DNA of 7,272 bases from Prevotella sp. Its GTDB lineage: Bacteria; Bacteroidota; Bacteroidia; Bacteroidales; Bacteroidaceae. The notes beneath the pieces are model-generated. The model was not told where the DNA came from, searched no databases, and was given only the letters and a program-made list of their open reading frames with translations. The position numbers and the translations under genes are program-made. Of this stretch, positions 1 to 6,823 are shown piece after piece (positions within the stretch are counted from its first letter, which is position 1; every line of letters begins with the position of its first letter). The stretch spans positions 1 through 7,272 of the forward strand of contig JAEEZP010000095.1 in assembly GCA_016291915.1 (NCBI GenBank), written 5' to 3'.

Positions 1-1882
1 AGCAATGGATGGCAAGCCATACGCATGGGGTACCTGGGGTTCACCGGTGGCTAAAGTGCAGTTGGGTGGTAACAACAAACTGACGGTTTCTAACATCAGC
101 ATCAGTGAAACACTGAATTATGATATCAACAGCTGGCTCACCGCCAATGCCAACGTGGGTTATAACACCAGTTCAGCATGGCGTAATACGGTGCAGAACA
201 GCATTCAGTATTATAACTATGCCGGAAACTCCCCTACGTTGAAGGATCCGTCACAGGCAAATTCTAATTTTACACAGACGAACTCACGTACAGATTTTTA
301 TTCTGTATCCGGCTATCTGAATGCTCATAAGACATTTGCCGACGTGCATAACTTCAGTCTTACACTTGGTGCACAGTATGAATTCAAGCAGTATACTTAT
401 TTCGGAACGAAGGTTAAGGATATTCAGGAGGGCTTGGAGATAGTGAACGGTGCAGGTGAAATAACCCTGACAGGAAATGAAGATCTTTACGAGAATTCCA
501 TCATGTCTTACTTCGGCCGTTTCAATTACGACTATGCAGGAAAGTATCTCCTTGAGTTCAACGGACGTTATGATGGTAGCTCGAAATTTTTACCTGAGAA
601 CCGCTGGGACTTCTTCTGGGGTGTCTCTGCAGGTTGGCGTATCTCCGAGGAACAGTTTATGAAGAATATTGGATGGATAAGCAATTTGAAACTCCGTGCT
701 TCCTATGCGGAAATGGGTAACCAGAGCGGTATCTCCAACTACGACGGTGTGCAACTCTATGACCTCAATTCAGCAACAGGTGCATACGTTGGAAATGATA
801 AACTATCCTACATCGCTACTTCAGGTGTGCTGGCATCCAAGAGTCGTTCTTGGGAGCGTATCAAGAACTATAACATCGCAATTGATTTCGGCTTCAACAT
901 TCTGAAAGGTAACCTGAGTGGTACGGTGGAATATTTCCAGAAACGTAACGACAATATGCTTGTGGGAATCACCTTCCCAGCCACACTGGGTGACAAGGCT
1001 CCTTCTGCAAATGCAGGTAAATTCAAGGACTGGGGCTATGAAGGACAGGTGACTTACCGAGGTCATGTCGGCAAGGTTGACTACCATGTCGGCGGAACAC
1101 TGACATTTGCCCGCAACGAACTTACCGACTATGGTGCAACAACTGTGCTCACCTCTGGTTATCGTTCCAATACACAGGGTTATCCTTTGAAGAGCATCTT
1201 TGGACTTCGCTATGCAGGAAGAATAGAGAATGCTGAGCAGTTAACAGCCTATTTGGGTAAATACTATGAGAATAATGGTATCGGCATGCCCTCTAACCTG
1301 CGAATAGGTGATAACATGTATTGTGATGAGAATGGTGATGGTAAACTCGATGAGAAAGATTATATCTATCTCGGAAGTGATGATCCTGAGATCAGCTACT
1401 CATTCAACTTCGGTTTAGGTTATCAAGGTTTCGACCTGAATGTGGTTTTCCAAGGTGCTGCCAACCGTTTTGTCTATCGTGATATCAACAACTTCACAGT
1501 GCCTATGCGTGCCCTCTATACCAATACCACCAATGCTTCGGTAGGTAATACATGGTCGCCTGAGAATAAAGATGCCTGGTATAACCCCTATACCACAGAC
1601 AGTAACATCAACAATTATAATTATCAGGCAAACTCACTCACCGCTCAGGATGGACGATATCTTCGTCTGAAGAATGTGACAATAGGTTATACTTTCCCGA
1701 AGTCATTACTGAAGAAGACCGTTGTACTGCAGGGCCTGCGTCTCTACGTGACAGGTACAGATCTCTGGGAAACAACAAAAATCAAGGACGGATGGGATCC
1801 TGAAGCCAAGCGTGATGCTTCCGGCGTGGGTCGTTATCCCTTCACACGTAGCTTCACATTCGGTGCAAACTTTACATTCTAA
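1..1882 (+). CDS. SusC-like TonB-dependent outer-membrane transporter, C-terminal part (5' truncated by window)
   Basis: This is the beta-barrel part of a SusC/RagA-type transporter, which moves glycan oligomers across the outer membrane using TonB-derived energy, with a SusD lipoprotein as lid. The reading frame is open from the first full codon (base 2) with no stop before 1880-1882. The ATG at base 5 is internal, because about 625 residues are present where SusC proteins usually have about 1000. The signal peptide, carboxypeptidase-like domain, plug and first strands lie upstream of the window. Visible family marks are alternating aromatic beta-strands, a segment reading MLVGITFPATLG (about 956-991), an Asp-rich EF-hand-like loop DENGDGKLDEKD at 1325-1360 followed by GSDDPEISYSFNFG, and a C-terminal strand ending in Phe (FTFGANFTF) as expected for barrel insertion. 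The SusD gene follows after 19 nt. The substrate cannot be read from the barrel. Family assignment is secure. Confidence 0.95.
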   Translation, partial: AMDGKPYAWGTWGSPVAKVQLGGNNKLTVSNISISETLNYDINSWLTANANVGYNTSSAWRNTVQNSIQYYNYAGNSPTLKDPSQANSNFTQTNSRTDFYSVSGYLNAHKTFADVHNFSLTLGAQYEFKQYTYFGTKVKDIQEGLEIVNGAGEITLTGNEDLYENSIMSYFGRFNYDYAGKYLLEFNGRYDGSSKFLPENRWDFFWGVSAGWRISEEQFMKNIGWISNLKLRASYAEMGNQSGISNYDGVQLYDLNSATGAYVGNDKLSYIATSGVLASKSRSWERIKNYNIAIDFGFNILKGNLSGTVEYFQKRNDNMLVGITFPATLGDKAPSANAGKFKDWGYEGQVTYRGHVGKVDYHVGGTLTFARNELTDYGATTVLTSGYRSNTQGYPLKSIFGLRYAGRIENAEQLTAYLGKYYENNGIGMPSNLRIGDNMYCDENGDGKLDEKDYIYLGSDDPEISYSFNFGLGYQGFDLNVVFQGAANRFVYRDINNFTVPMRALYTNTTNASVGNTWSPENKDAWYNPYTTDSNINNYNYQANSLTAQDGRYLRLKNVTIGYTFPKSLLKKTVVLQGLRLYVTGTDLWETTKIKDGWDPEAKRDASGVGRYPFTRSFTFGANFTF

Positions 1883-1887
1883 AACAG

Positions 1888-1894
1888 AAAGGAG
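1888..1894 (+). promoter_or_regulatory. Shine-Dalgarno site of the susD-like gene
   Basis: AAAGGAG lies 7 nt before the ATG at 1902, in the 19-nt gap after the SusC stop. It is the only clear Shine-Dalgarno match ahead of any start in this window. It supports 1902 as the start rather than the in-frame upstream ATG at 1812, which lies inside the SusC gene. Confidence 0.7.
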
Positions 1895-1901
1895 AATAAT
1901 T

Positions 1902-3620
1902 ATGATGACTAAGATATATAAAACGATTTGCGCCTTCTGTATCATCTTCGGTATGAGCAGTTGTCTGGACTTAGATCCGAAAGCAGACTTAGGCGACAAC
2001 CTGGTGTGGAGCAAAGCAGATAACTTCCAACTGTTTGCCAACCAGTTCTATGGATGGACTCGTGATTTTCAGAGTGGATCCAACTATGCTTCTGGTCTCA
2101 GTGACGGCCCCCACAGTGATTACCGATCCGACTTGATCTGTACAAGCAGCATCAATACATATAGCCAGGGAACAAATGCCATCCCAGCTACCGACGGTAA
2201 CTATACCACGCTTTATAAGCGTATCTATTATACCAATCTTTTGTTGAAGAACGCCGAGGGCTTCGACAATCAGAATGTCATTGCCACACCGATGGGAGAA
2301 GCTCTTTGGTTCCGTGCATATCTTCATTTTGAACTGGTACAGCTCTATGGTAATACCCAACTGTTAACCACGCCACTTGATATGGACAGCGAACAGCTTT
2401 ATGGACCACGTGACGATCGTGGCGTTGTTATCGATCAAATAATTAAGGATTTGCAACAGGCAGCCACTTTACTTCCCGCTGCTCCGGCAGCAGCTGGTCG
2501 ATTGGGTAAAGATGCCGCCAACGCAATGCTTTCTCGTGTAGCCCTTTATGAGGGAACGTGGCAGAAGTTCCATAATAATAATTCTTCCCGCGCAAACGAA
2601 TTGCTGACCATTGCCAAGAACGCAGCCGAAGCTGTTATGAGTGCCGGAAACTACAGCCTTTTCTATAACGAGACATTAGGTAAGGACAGTTATCGTTATC
2701 TCTTTACACTTGAGGATGGCGGACAGTGTAATCCTGCCAATCTTGCAAAGAAAGACAATACTGAGTATATTATGACAACCCGTCATCGTGACGGCGATAA
2801 GATGGCGCTGAATATTACCCACGCTATGCAGGGTAATGTGTGTTATCCAACGAGAAAGATGGCAAACCTCTATCTGTGTCAGGATGGTCTTCCTGTTGAG
2901 AAATCCAAGGTCTTCCAGGGTTATGCTCAGGCTACCTCTGAGTTCCAGAACCGCGACAACCGTATGGATGGGACCATGCTCTATCATGGTGAGAAGAACT
3001 GGAACAATGATGGAAAATGGCGTACTAAATGGACTGATGAGGATCTAAATGATTGTCTGACTGCCAATGTGAGATCCAACAGTGGTTATCAAACACAGAA
3101 ATGGGCTGTCGAGCGTAAAGTGGACGACTACTATGAGGCTATGGACTATCCTGTAATCCGTTATGCAGAGGTTTTGCTTAACTATGCAGAGGCTGTCTAT
3201 GAGATGGGTGAGAATATTTCAGATGCAGATCTTGACAAGAGTCTGAACCTTGTCCGTCTGCGTGTGAATCCCGATATGCCGAAACTAAGTAACAGCTTCG
3301 TCACTTCTAATGGTTTGAATATGCGTGAGGAAATACGTCGTGAGCGTTCAGTAGAGCTCTTACTTGAGGGTTTCCGTATCGACGACTTGAAGCGTTGGGC
3401 TACCGCTCCTACTGAGATGCCTCAGGATCAGCTTGGTGTAAAAGTAACAGGAACATGGTTTGAGGCTAACTGGTCTGGTCAGGCACGACAACTCAACTCC
3501 GACGGATGTATCATTATGTATACAGGTCGTACATGGAATGATAAACTCTATCTCTATCCACTCCCAAGCGATCAGTTGCAGTTGAATCCACAACTGGGAC
3601 AGAATCCCGGATGGCAGTAA
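1902..3620 (+). CDS. SusD/RagB-like surface glycan-binding lipoprotein
   Basis: This 572-residue protein is the outer-membrane lipoprotein partner that caps the SusC channel and captures oligosaccharides at the cell surface. The start at 1902 is chosen for its Shine-Dalgarno site and because it gives a proper lipoprotein signal: Lys-4, a hydrophobic core, then lipobox MSSC with Cys-21, followed by LDLDPKAD, whose acidic residues suit export to the surface. A second ATG follows directly at 1905. SusD landmarks are the helix ALWFRAYLHFELVQLYG (residues 134-150), a TPR-like helix around 204-221 (DAANAMLSRVALYEGTW), YAEVLLNYAEA (421-431), ERSVELLLEGFRIDDLKRW (481-499), and the C-terminus LYLYPLPSDQLQLNPQLGQN, close to the usual YPIP...LNPNL.QNPGW ending. 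Length is normal for the family and no frameshift is seen. It is translated with the upstream SusC gene. Sugar specificity cannot be predicted. Confidence 0.96.
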   Translation: MMTKIYKTICAFCIIFGMSSCLDLDPKADLGDNLVWSKADNFQLFANQFYGWTRDFQSGSNYASGLSDGPHSDYRSDLICTSSINTYSQGTNAIPATDGNYTTLYKRIYYTNLLLKNAEGFDNQNVIATPMGEALWFRAYLHFELVQLYGNTQLLTTPLDMDSEQLYGPRDDRGVVIDQIIKDLQQAATLLPAAPAAAGRLGKDAANAMLSRVALYEGTWQKFHNNNSSRANELLTIAKNAAEAVMSAGNYSLFYNETLGKDSYRYLFTLEDGGQCNPANLAKKDNTEYIMTTRHRDGDKMALNITHAMQGNVCYPTRKMANLYLCQDGLPVEKSKVFQGYAQATSEFQNRDNRMDGTMLYHGEKNWNNDGKWRTKWTDEDLNDCLTANVRSNSGYQTQKWAVERKVDDYYEAMDYPVIRYAEVLLNYAEAVYEMGENISDADLDKSLNLVRLRVNPDMPKLSNSFVTSNGLNMREEIRRERSVELLLEGFRIDDLKRWATAPTEMPQDQLGVKVTGTWFEANWSGQARQLNSDGCIIMYTGRTWNDKLYLYPLPSDQLQLNPQLGQNPGWQ

Positions 3621-3640
3621 TAATCAGTTAATAGTTTAAA

Positions 3641-3661
3641 ATGAATAGTTATGATTACTAA
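3641..3661 (+). other. Six-codon mini-ORF overlapping the Ig-lipoprotein start
   Basis: An ATG 10 nt before the chosen start opens a frame encoding MNSYDY and stops at 3659-3661, just inside the Ig-lipoprotein gene in another frame. It has no Shine-Dalgarno sequence and may be chance. If used, it would compete with or re-initiate into the downstream start. It is recorded because it bears on start choice; it is not a supported gene. Confidence 0.2.
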
Positions 3662-5225
3662 AAACATTAAAAATATTATTTTCACAGGCTTTTTCATGCT
3701 GGCAATGACAGCTGTGCTCCTGTCCTGTGATGACAAAGAGGCTCCTATAGCCGACCTCCAACCGGCCTACTGCCCTGCTACTATCGAGTTCAACTTGCCC
3801 GATAATTTGGAACAGTTGGTATATACTGATGAAACTGGAGCACGTGTACTACCGCTGATTAAGGGTGAGCATATATCACTACCCTATACGATGACTCCTG
3901 ATAATATCACTTTCCCCAATGTGGTATGGACATCCAGCAATCCGGATATCGCTTCTGTCGATGACCAGGGTAATGTGGAGGCTCTGAGTGGTGACGGCAT
4001 CGGATACAGTATTGTTCAGGTGGCTCCTGTAGGAATGTTCTCCGGTAGTGGTGTGAACTGTAATTTGAAAATCCGTGTCTCTAATCAGTTGGAAAAGGCA
4101 ACGGGCATCAGCGTATCTGTTTCAGGCTCAGAGGTGTATGCTGGTGAGACCTTGCAGGCATGGGCAACCATTATGCCAGAGACCGCAACCTACCGTACTG
4201 TAAAATGGACCAGCTCTAACGAGTCGGCTGCAACCATAGATGCCAATGGCGTTATTACCGGTCAAAAGACCTCAGCAATGCGCACACCTGTAACAATCAC
4301 AGCAACGTCGCTCGATGGAAGTAATGTCTATGGCACAGTGGAGATTATTGTCCTTCAGATCGTACAGCCGCAAAATATCACTATCGATCAATCGTATGCA
4401 GCACCTAATTATTACTGTGCTATTAATGAGAAGTCTATCGAATTGCCATTTACAACCGTGCCTGCCGAATGTACGAAGTCACTCATCGAATGGTCATCAA
4501 GTGATGAGTCGATCGCAACTGTTGAGGGTGGTGTGGTGAAATTCAACCAGAGTGGTAACTTTGGTGATGTGACCATCAAGGCCCGTTGTCCTGAAACAGG
4601 TAATGAGTCGACAATAAAACTGAATCTTGCCGCAGGTCTGATCCGTGAGACTTATCATAACCCGAACCAGTATTCCTGGTATAACGCTAAACAGAGTGGA
4701 AATGGAACCTCTTCTTCTCACGTATGGCACGATGGTTATATCACAATCACCACATATAAACAAAATGCAACCAATCAGCGTGCCGATATCCGTTGCTGGG
4801 ATGCCCATACGTGGTTCCATGCAGGCAACTATCCTATCTTTGCCTTCCGAATGGACGATGTGAAGGATCTCGGTCATGGTATCACCAGCCGAAATATCAA
4901 TATTGACGCTGTGGGTAAATCTGCCAGTGGTGCCGACTACAAGGCTATTGCCAACGGTAACAACAAGTATCTGCACGACTACAAGTGTTCTGACGGTAGT
5001 CATGTCTTCATCTACGATCTATCACAGCAGGCTTGTGGTACAGGTGGACTGATGCCGACGAATGAGACGGTTGACTTTACCACACTGCAGATCAAGCATG
5101 CCGATATGAGGACGGTAGAATATCAATTCGAGTATAATCTCTATTGGGTACAGACCTTCAAGACAATGGCCGATCTGGAGAATTATGTCAAGAGTGAAGG
5201 ACTCACTTGGGAAGTGATTAAATAG
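3651..5225 (+). CDS. Surface lipoprotein with three Ig-like (Big_2-type) domains and a Trp-rich C-terminal domain; probable glycan-binding protein
   Basis: The 524-residue product has a lipoprotein signal: Lys-4 and Lys-7, a hydrophobic stretch, lipobox LLSC with Cys-26, then DDKE, an acidic run typical of surface-exposed Bacteroidota lipoproteins. Three bacterial Ig-like repeats follow at about 43-144, 150-236 and 240-327. Each carries the same core: WTSSNPDIASV (93-103), WTSSNESAATI (186-196) and WSSSDESIATV (281-291). Residues about 330-524 form a separate domain rich in aromatics (Trp-343, 359, 383, 388, 499, 520) that could stack on sugars. It resembles a Bacteroidota domain of unknown function, possibly DUF4979, but that name is from memory. 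Its place after susC/susD (30-nt gap) matches SusE/F-type surface glycan-binding proteins. No enzyme motif was recognised. The start at 3651 has no clear Shine-Dalgarno, but it gives the complete signal peptide. Binding function is inferred from layout and position. Confidence 0.85.
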   Translation: MITKNIKNIIFTGFFMLAMTAVLLSCDDKEAPIADLQPAYCPATIEFNLPDNLEQLVYTDETGARVLPLIKGEHISLPYTMTPDNITFPNVVWTSSNPDIASVDDQGNVEALSGDGIGYSIVQVAPVGMFSGSGVNCNLKIRVSNQLEKATGISVSVSGSEVYAGETLQAWATIMPETATYRTVKWTSSNESAATIDANGVITGQKTSAMRTPVTITATSLDGSNVYGTVEIIVLQIVQPQNITIDQSYAAPNYYCAINEKSIELPFTTVPAECTKSLIEWSSSDESIATVEGGVVKFNQSGNFGDVTIKARCPETGNESTIKLNLAAGLIRETYHNPNQYSWYNAKQSGNGTSSSHVWHDGYITITTYKQNATNQRADIRCWDAHTWFHAGNYPIFAFRMDDVKDLGHGITSRNINIDAVGKSASGADYKAIANGNNKYLHDYKCSDGSHVFIYDLSQQACGTGGLMPTNETVDFTTLQIKHADMRTVEYQFEYNLYWVQTFKTMADLENYVKSEGLTWEVIK

Positions 5226-5258
5226 TTCATAGTTCATGGTTCATAGTTCATAGTTTAG
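5224..5258 (+). repeat. Tandem heptamer array (AGTTCAT) between the Ig-lipoprotein and lyase genes
   Basis: Five 7-bp units run head to tail: AGTTCAT (5224-5230), AGTTCAT (5231-5237), GGTTCAT (5238-5244), AGTTCAT (5245-5251) and a degenerate AGTTTAG (5252-5258). The first unit overlaps the last two bases of the TAG stop of the Ig-lipoprotein gene. Related ATAGTT words occur in the other gaps after susD and after the lyase. Similar AT-rich heptamer runs are, as I recall, common between genes in Prevotella and Bacteroides. No function is known to me; slippage during replication could change the copy number. Confidence 0.85.
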
Positions 5259-5267
5259 AACTTTTTT
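5245..5267 (+). terminator. Possible weak intrinsic terminator or attenuator before the lyase gene
   Basis: AGTTC (5245-5249), part of the fourth heptamer, can pair with GAACT (5258-5262) around an 8-nt loop, followed by a run of six T (5262-5267). The stem is only 5 bp, so full termination is unlikely; partial termination or RNA processing is possible. The AGTTC words in the first two heptamers (5224 and 5231) could pair with the same GAACT, and the third unit (GGTTC) could do so with a G-T wobble, giving alternative hairpins. The lyase ATG follows 8 nt after the T run. Confidence 0.3.
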
Positions 5268-5275
5268 AGAAATAT

Positions 5276-6667
5276 ATGAGTATTAAGAATATATGTATTG
5301 TAGGATTGGTTTGTTGCGGTATGTCCGCAACAGCCACTTCCTGCCGCGAGAATGAATTTGGTGAGGTTGACCTCTCGATGCCAGAGGAAACATACGTCCC
5401 GGTAACAGCTCAATACAGTTATGCCGGTGGCCATTGTGCCATGTTCACCGATGCCGACTTTGCCCGTGTGAAGCAGTCGCTCGACAACGGCTCTGCACCC
5501 CAGGCCGTGAAAGACGAGTTTGCTAACCTGAAGTTATCCAACTATACCATGCTTACCTACACGCCGAATCCTCAGACGAAGATTGTACGTGGAGATGCTA
5601 CGGGAACGGGATTTGATAAGGAGAACTATGGTTATGCGATGAGAGATGCGGCTGCCGCATACCAGATGGGTATCCTCTGGCGTCTGACAGCTGATGACCG
5701 TTATGCCGCTAAGGCAGTGGAGATCCTGAATGGCTGGGCAAACAAATGTACGGAGATTGCTTCCAATGATGCCAACCAGGTACTGGCTGCTGGTGCACAA
5801 GGTATGACCTTTGCCAACGCTGCCGGTATCCTCTATGACTACAGTGGTTGGACAACCTCTCAGCGTGAACAGGTGAAACAGTGGCTCGTCACTGTCTTTG
5901 GCTCAAAGAATAAGAACTTTCTCGATACACACACCGGCTCTAATGTCTGTGCGGAACACTACTGGTCAAACTGGGATCTGGTGAATATGTGTTCATATTT
6001 CTCTATCGGTGTGCTGACGGAAAATAATGACATGGTGAACTATGTAGTTAACTATTTCTATCAGGGTGTGGGTAACGGCTGTATAAAGAGATTGATACGT
6101 GGTATTCATAGTGACCCCCTGGGCACTGGTGAGATTATCTGTCAGAATCAGGAGTCAGGGCGTGACCAGGGACACTCTGAGATGTCTGCCATGGTAAGTG
6201 CTAACCTGGCACAGATGGCATGGTCGCTATATCAGGCGAATCCCTCTGTGAAAGAACTGGATTTCTTTTCTGCTAATGACAACGCCCTGATGAGGATGGG
6301 TGAGTATGTTGCACTATTCAACCTTCGCAGCGGCAGTGATAACGCTAACAAGAATGGCACTTGGATGGTGACAGCCGCACAGATGCCTTTTACGGAGTTT
6401 AAGTACTGCATCGACTGTACCTGTCGTGATAAGAACCACGGTGCTGTCCACACTCAGGCTGCTGATGACGACGGCCGTGGCGGAGTTCGCCCGGGCTGGG
6501 AGATATTTGTTGCCCATTACAAGTCTGTCGCCGGACATAAGTACATTGATCAAATGGCTAACAAACTGCGTCCCGAGGGTGGATCAGGTGAGAGTTTGAA
6601 CCGTTATGGTGACAACTCAGGAGCCTTTGACCAACTCGGTTGGTGCACGTTGATGCTTTATCAATAA
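5276..6667 (+). CDS. Alginate-lyase superfamily lipoprotein, probable PL38-like polysaccharide lyase
   Basis: The 463-residue protein most resembles the alginate lyase superfamily, in which an alpha/alpha barrel cleaves uronic-acid polymers by beta-elimination, leaving a 4,5-unsaturated uronate end. PL38 members, as I recall, act on glucuronan or alginate. The N-terminus has Lys-4, a hydrophobic stretch, then ATSC with Cys-23, followed by RENE, so it is probably a lipoprotein; whether it faces the periplasm or the surface is uncertain. Helical segments typical of the barrel include about 118-156 (YGYAMRDAAAAYQMGILWRL onward). Candidate active-site stretches are EHYWSNWDLVN (227-237) and NQESGRDQGHSE (291-302), with His-228, Asn-232, Arg-296 and His-300 as possible catalytic or substrate-binding residues by analogy with PL5 lyases. 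RPGWE (405-409) is near the C-terminus. The start has a poor Shine-Dalgarno. It is the last gene before the strong terminator. The superfamily call is fairly sure, the exact family less so, and the substrate is open. Confidence 0.75.
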   Translation: MSIKNICIVGLVCCGMSATATSCRENEFGEVDLSMPEETYVPVTAQYSYAGGHCAMFTDADFARVKQSLDNGSAPQAVKDEFANLKLSNYTMLTYTPNPQTKIVRGDATGTGFDKENYGYAMRDAAAAYQMGILWRLTADDRYAAKAVEILNGWANKCTEIASNDANQVLAAGAQGMTFANAAGILYDYSGWTTSQREQVKQWLVTVFGSKNKNFLDTHTGSNVCAEHYWSNWDLVNMCSYFSIGVLTENNDMVNYVVNYFYQGVGNGCIKRLIRGIHSDPLGTGEIICQNQESGRDQGHSEMSAMVSANLAQMAWSLYQANPSVKELDFFSANDNALMRMGEYVALFNLRSGSDNANKNGTWMVTAAQMPFTEFKYCIDCTCRDKNHGAVHTQAADDDGRGGVRPGWEIFVAHYKSVAGHKYIDQMANKLRPEGGSGESLNRYGDNSGAFDQLGWCTLMLYQ

Positions 6668-6687
6668 TAGGTAATAGTTATTCTATC

Positions 6688-6730
6688 AACTGTTCAATTC
6701 GTCTTTCACAGATGGATTGAACAGTTTTTT
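6688..6730 (+). terminator. Strong rho-independent terminator after the lyase gene
   Basis: AACTGTTCAAT (6688-6698) pairs perfectly with ATTGAACAGTT (6716-6726). The stem continues inward through 6699-6704 with 6710-6715, using two G-T wobbles, to a 5-nt loop TTCAC. This gives a 17-bp stem followed by a T tract (6725-6730). It starts 21 nt after the lyase stop and probably ends the susC-susD-Ig lipoprotein-lyase transcript. Confidence 0.9.
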
Positions 6731-6731
6731 A

Positions 6732-6745
6732 TGATTACATAATCA
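6732..6745. promoter_or_regulatory. Possible operator dyad upstream of the GH95 gene
   Basis: TGATTA (6732-6737) and TAATCA (6740-6745) form a perfect 6-2-6 inverted repeat just after the terminator T tract and 78 nt before the GH95 ATG. The position suits a regulator-binding site for a separate GH95 promoter. No exact Bacteroides-type -7 box (TAnnTTTG) was found between here and the ATG, and short AT-rich dyads arise by chance, so the role is speculative. Confidence 0.25.
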
Positions 6746-6823
6746 GGGAAAAAAAGTCTATTCATTATAGTTAACAGTTTCTTAGAAGGATATCCACTCG
6801 TCTGAAGATAATAAAACAACATA

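Noticed and set aside
1812..1901. 30-codon upstream extension of the SusD-like frame
   Set aside because: It overlaps the 3' end of the SusC gene, would place charged residues before the lipoprotein signal, and lacks the Shine-Dalgarno found before 1902.
1706..2360. Minus-strand open frames of 111 and 123 codons over the SusC/SusD junction
   Set aside because: They are antisense to well-supported coding sequence, have no family resemblance and no credible start signals.
4497..5003. 168-codon open frame on the minus strand
   Set aside because: It is fully antisense to the C-terminal domain of the Ig lipoprotein, shows no recognisable motif, and is explained by the codon pattern of the real gene.
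6788..6795. GGATATCC palindrome upstream of GH95
   Set aside because: An 8-bp palindrome is expected by chance at this rate, and nothing around it supports a binding site.
6746..6823. Bacteroides-type promoter (TTTG / TAnnTTTG) for the GH95 gene
   Set aside because: No exact -7 box was found; the nearest look-alike, TTAACAGTTTC at 6771-6781, has the wrong spacing and last base, so no promoter is annotated.
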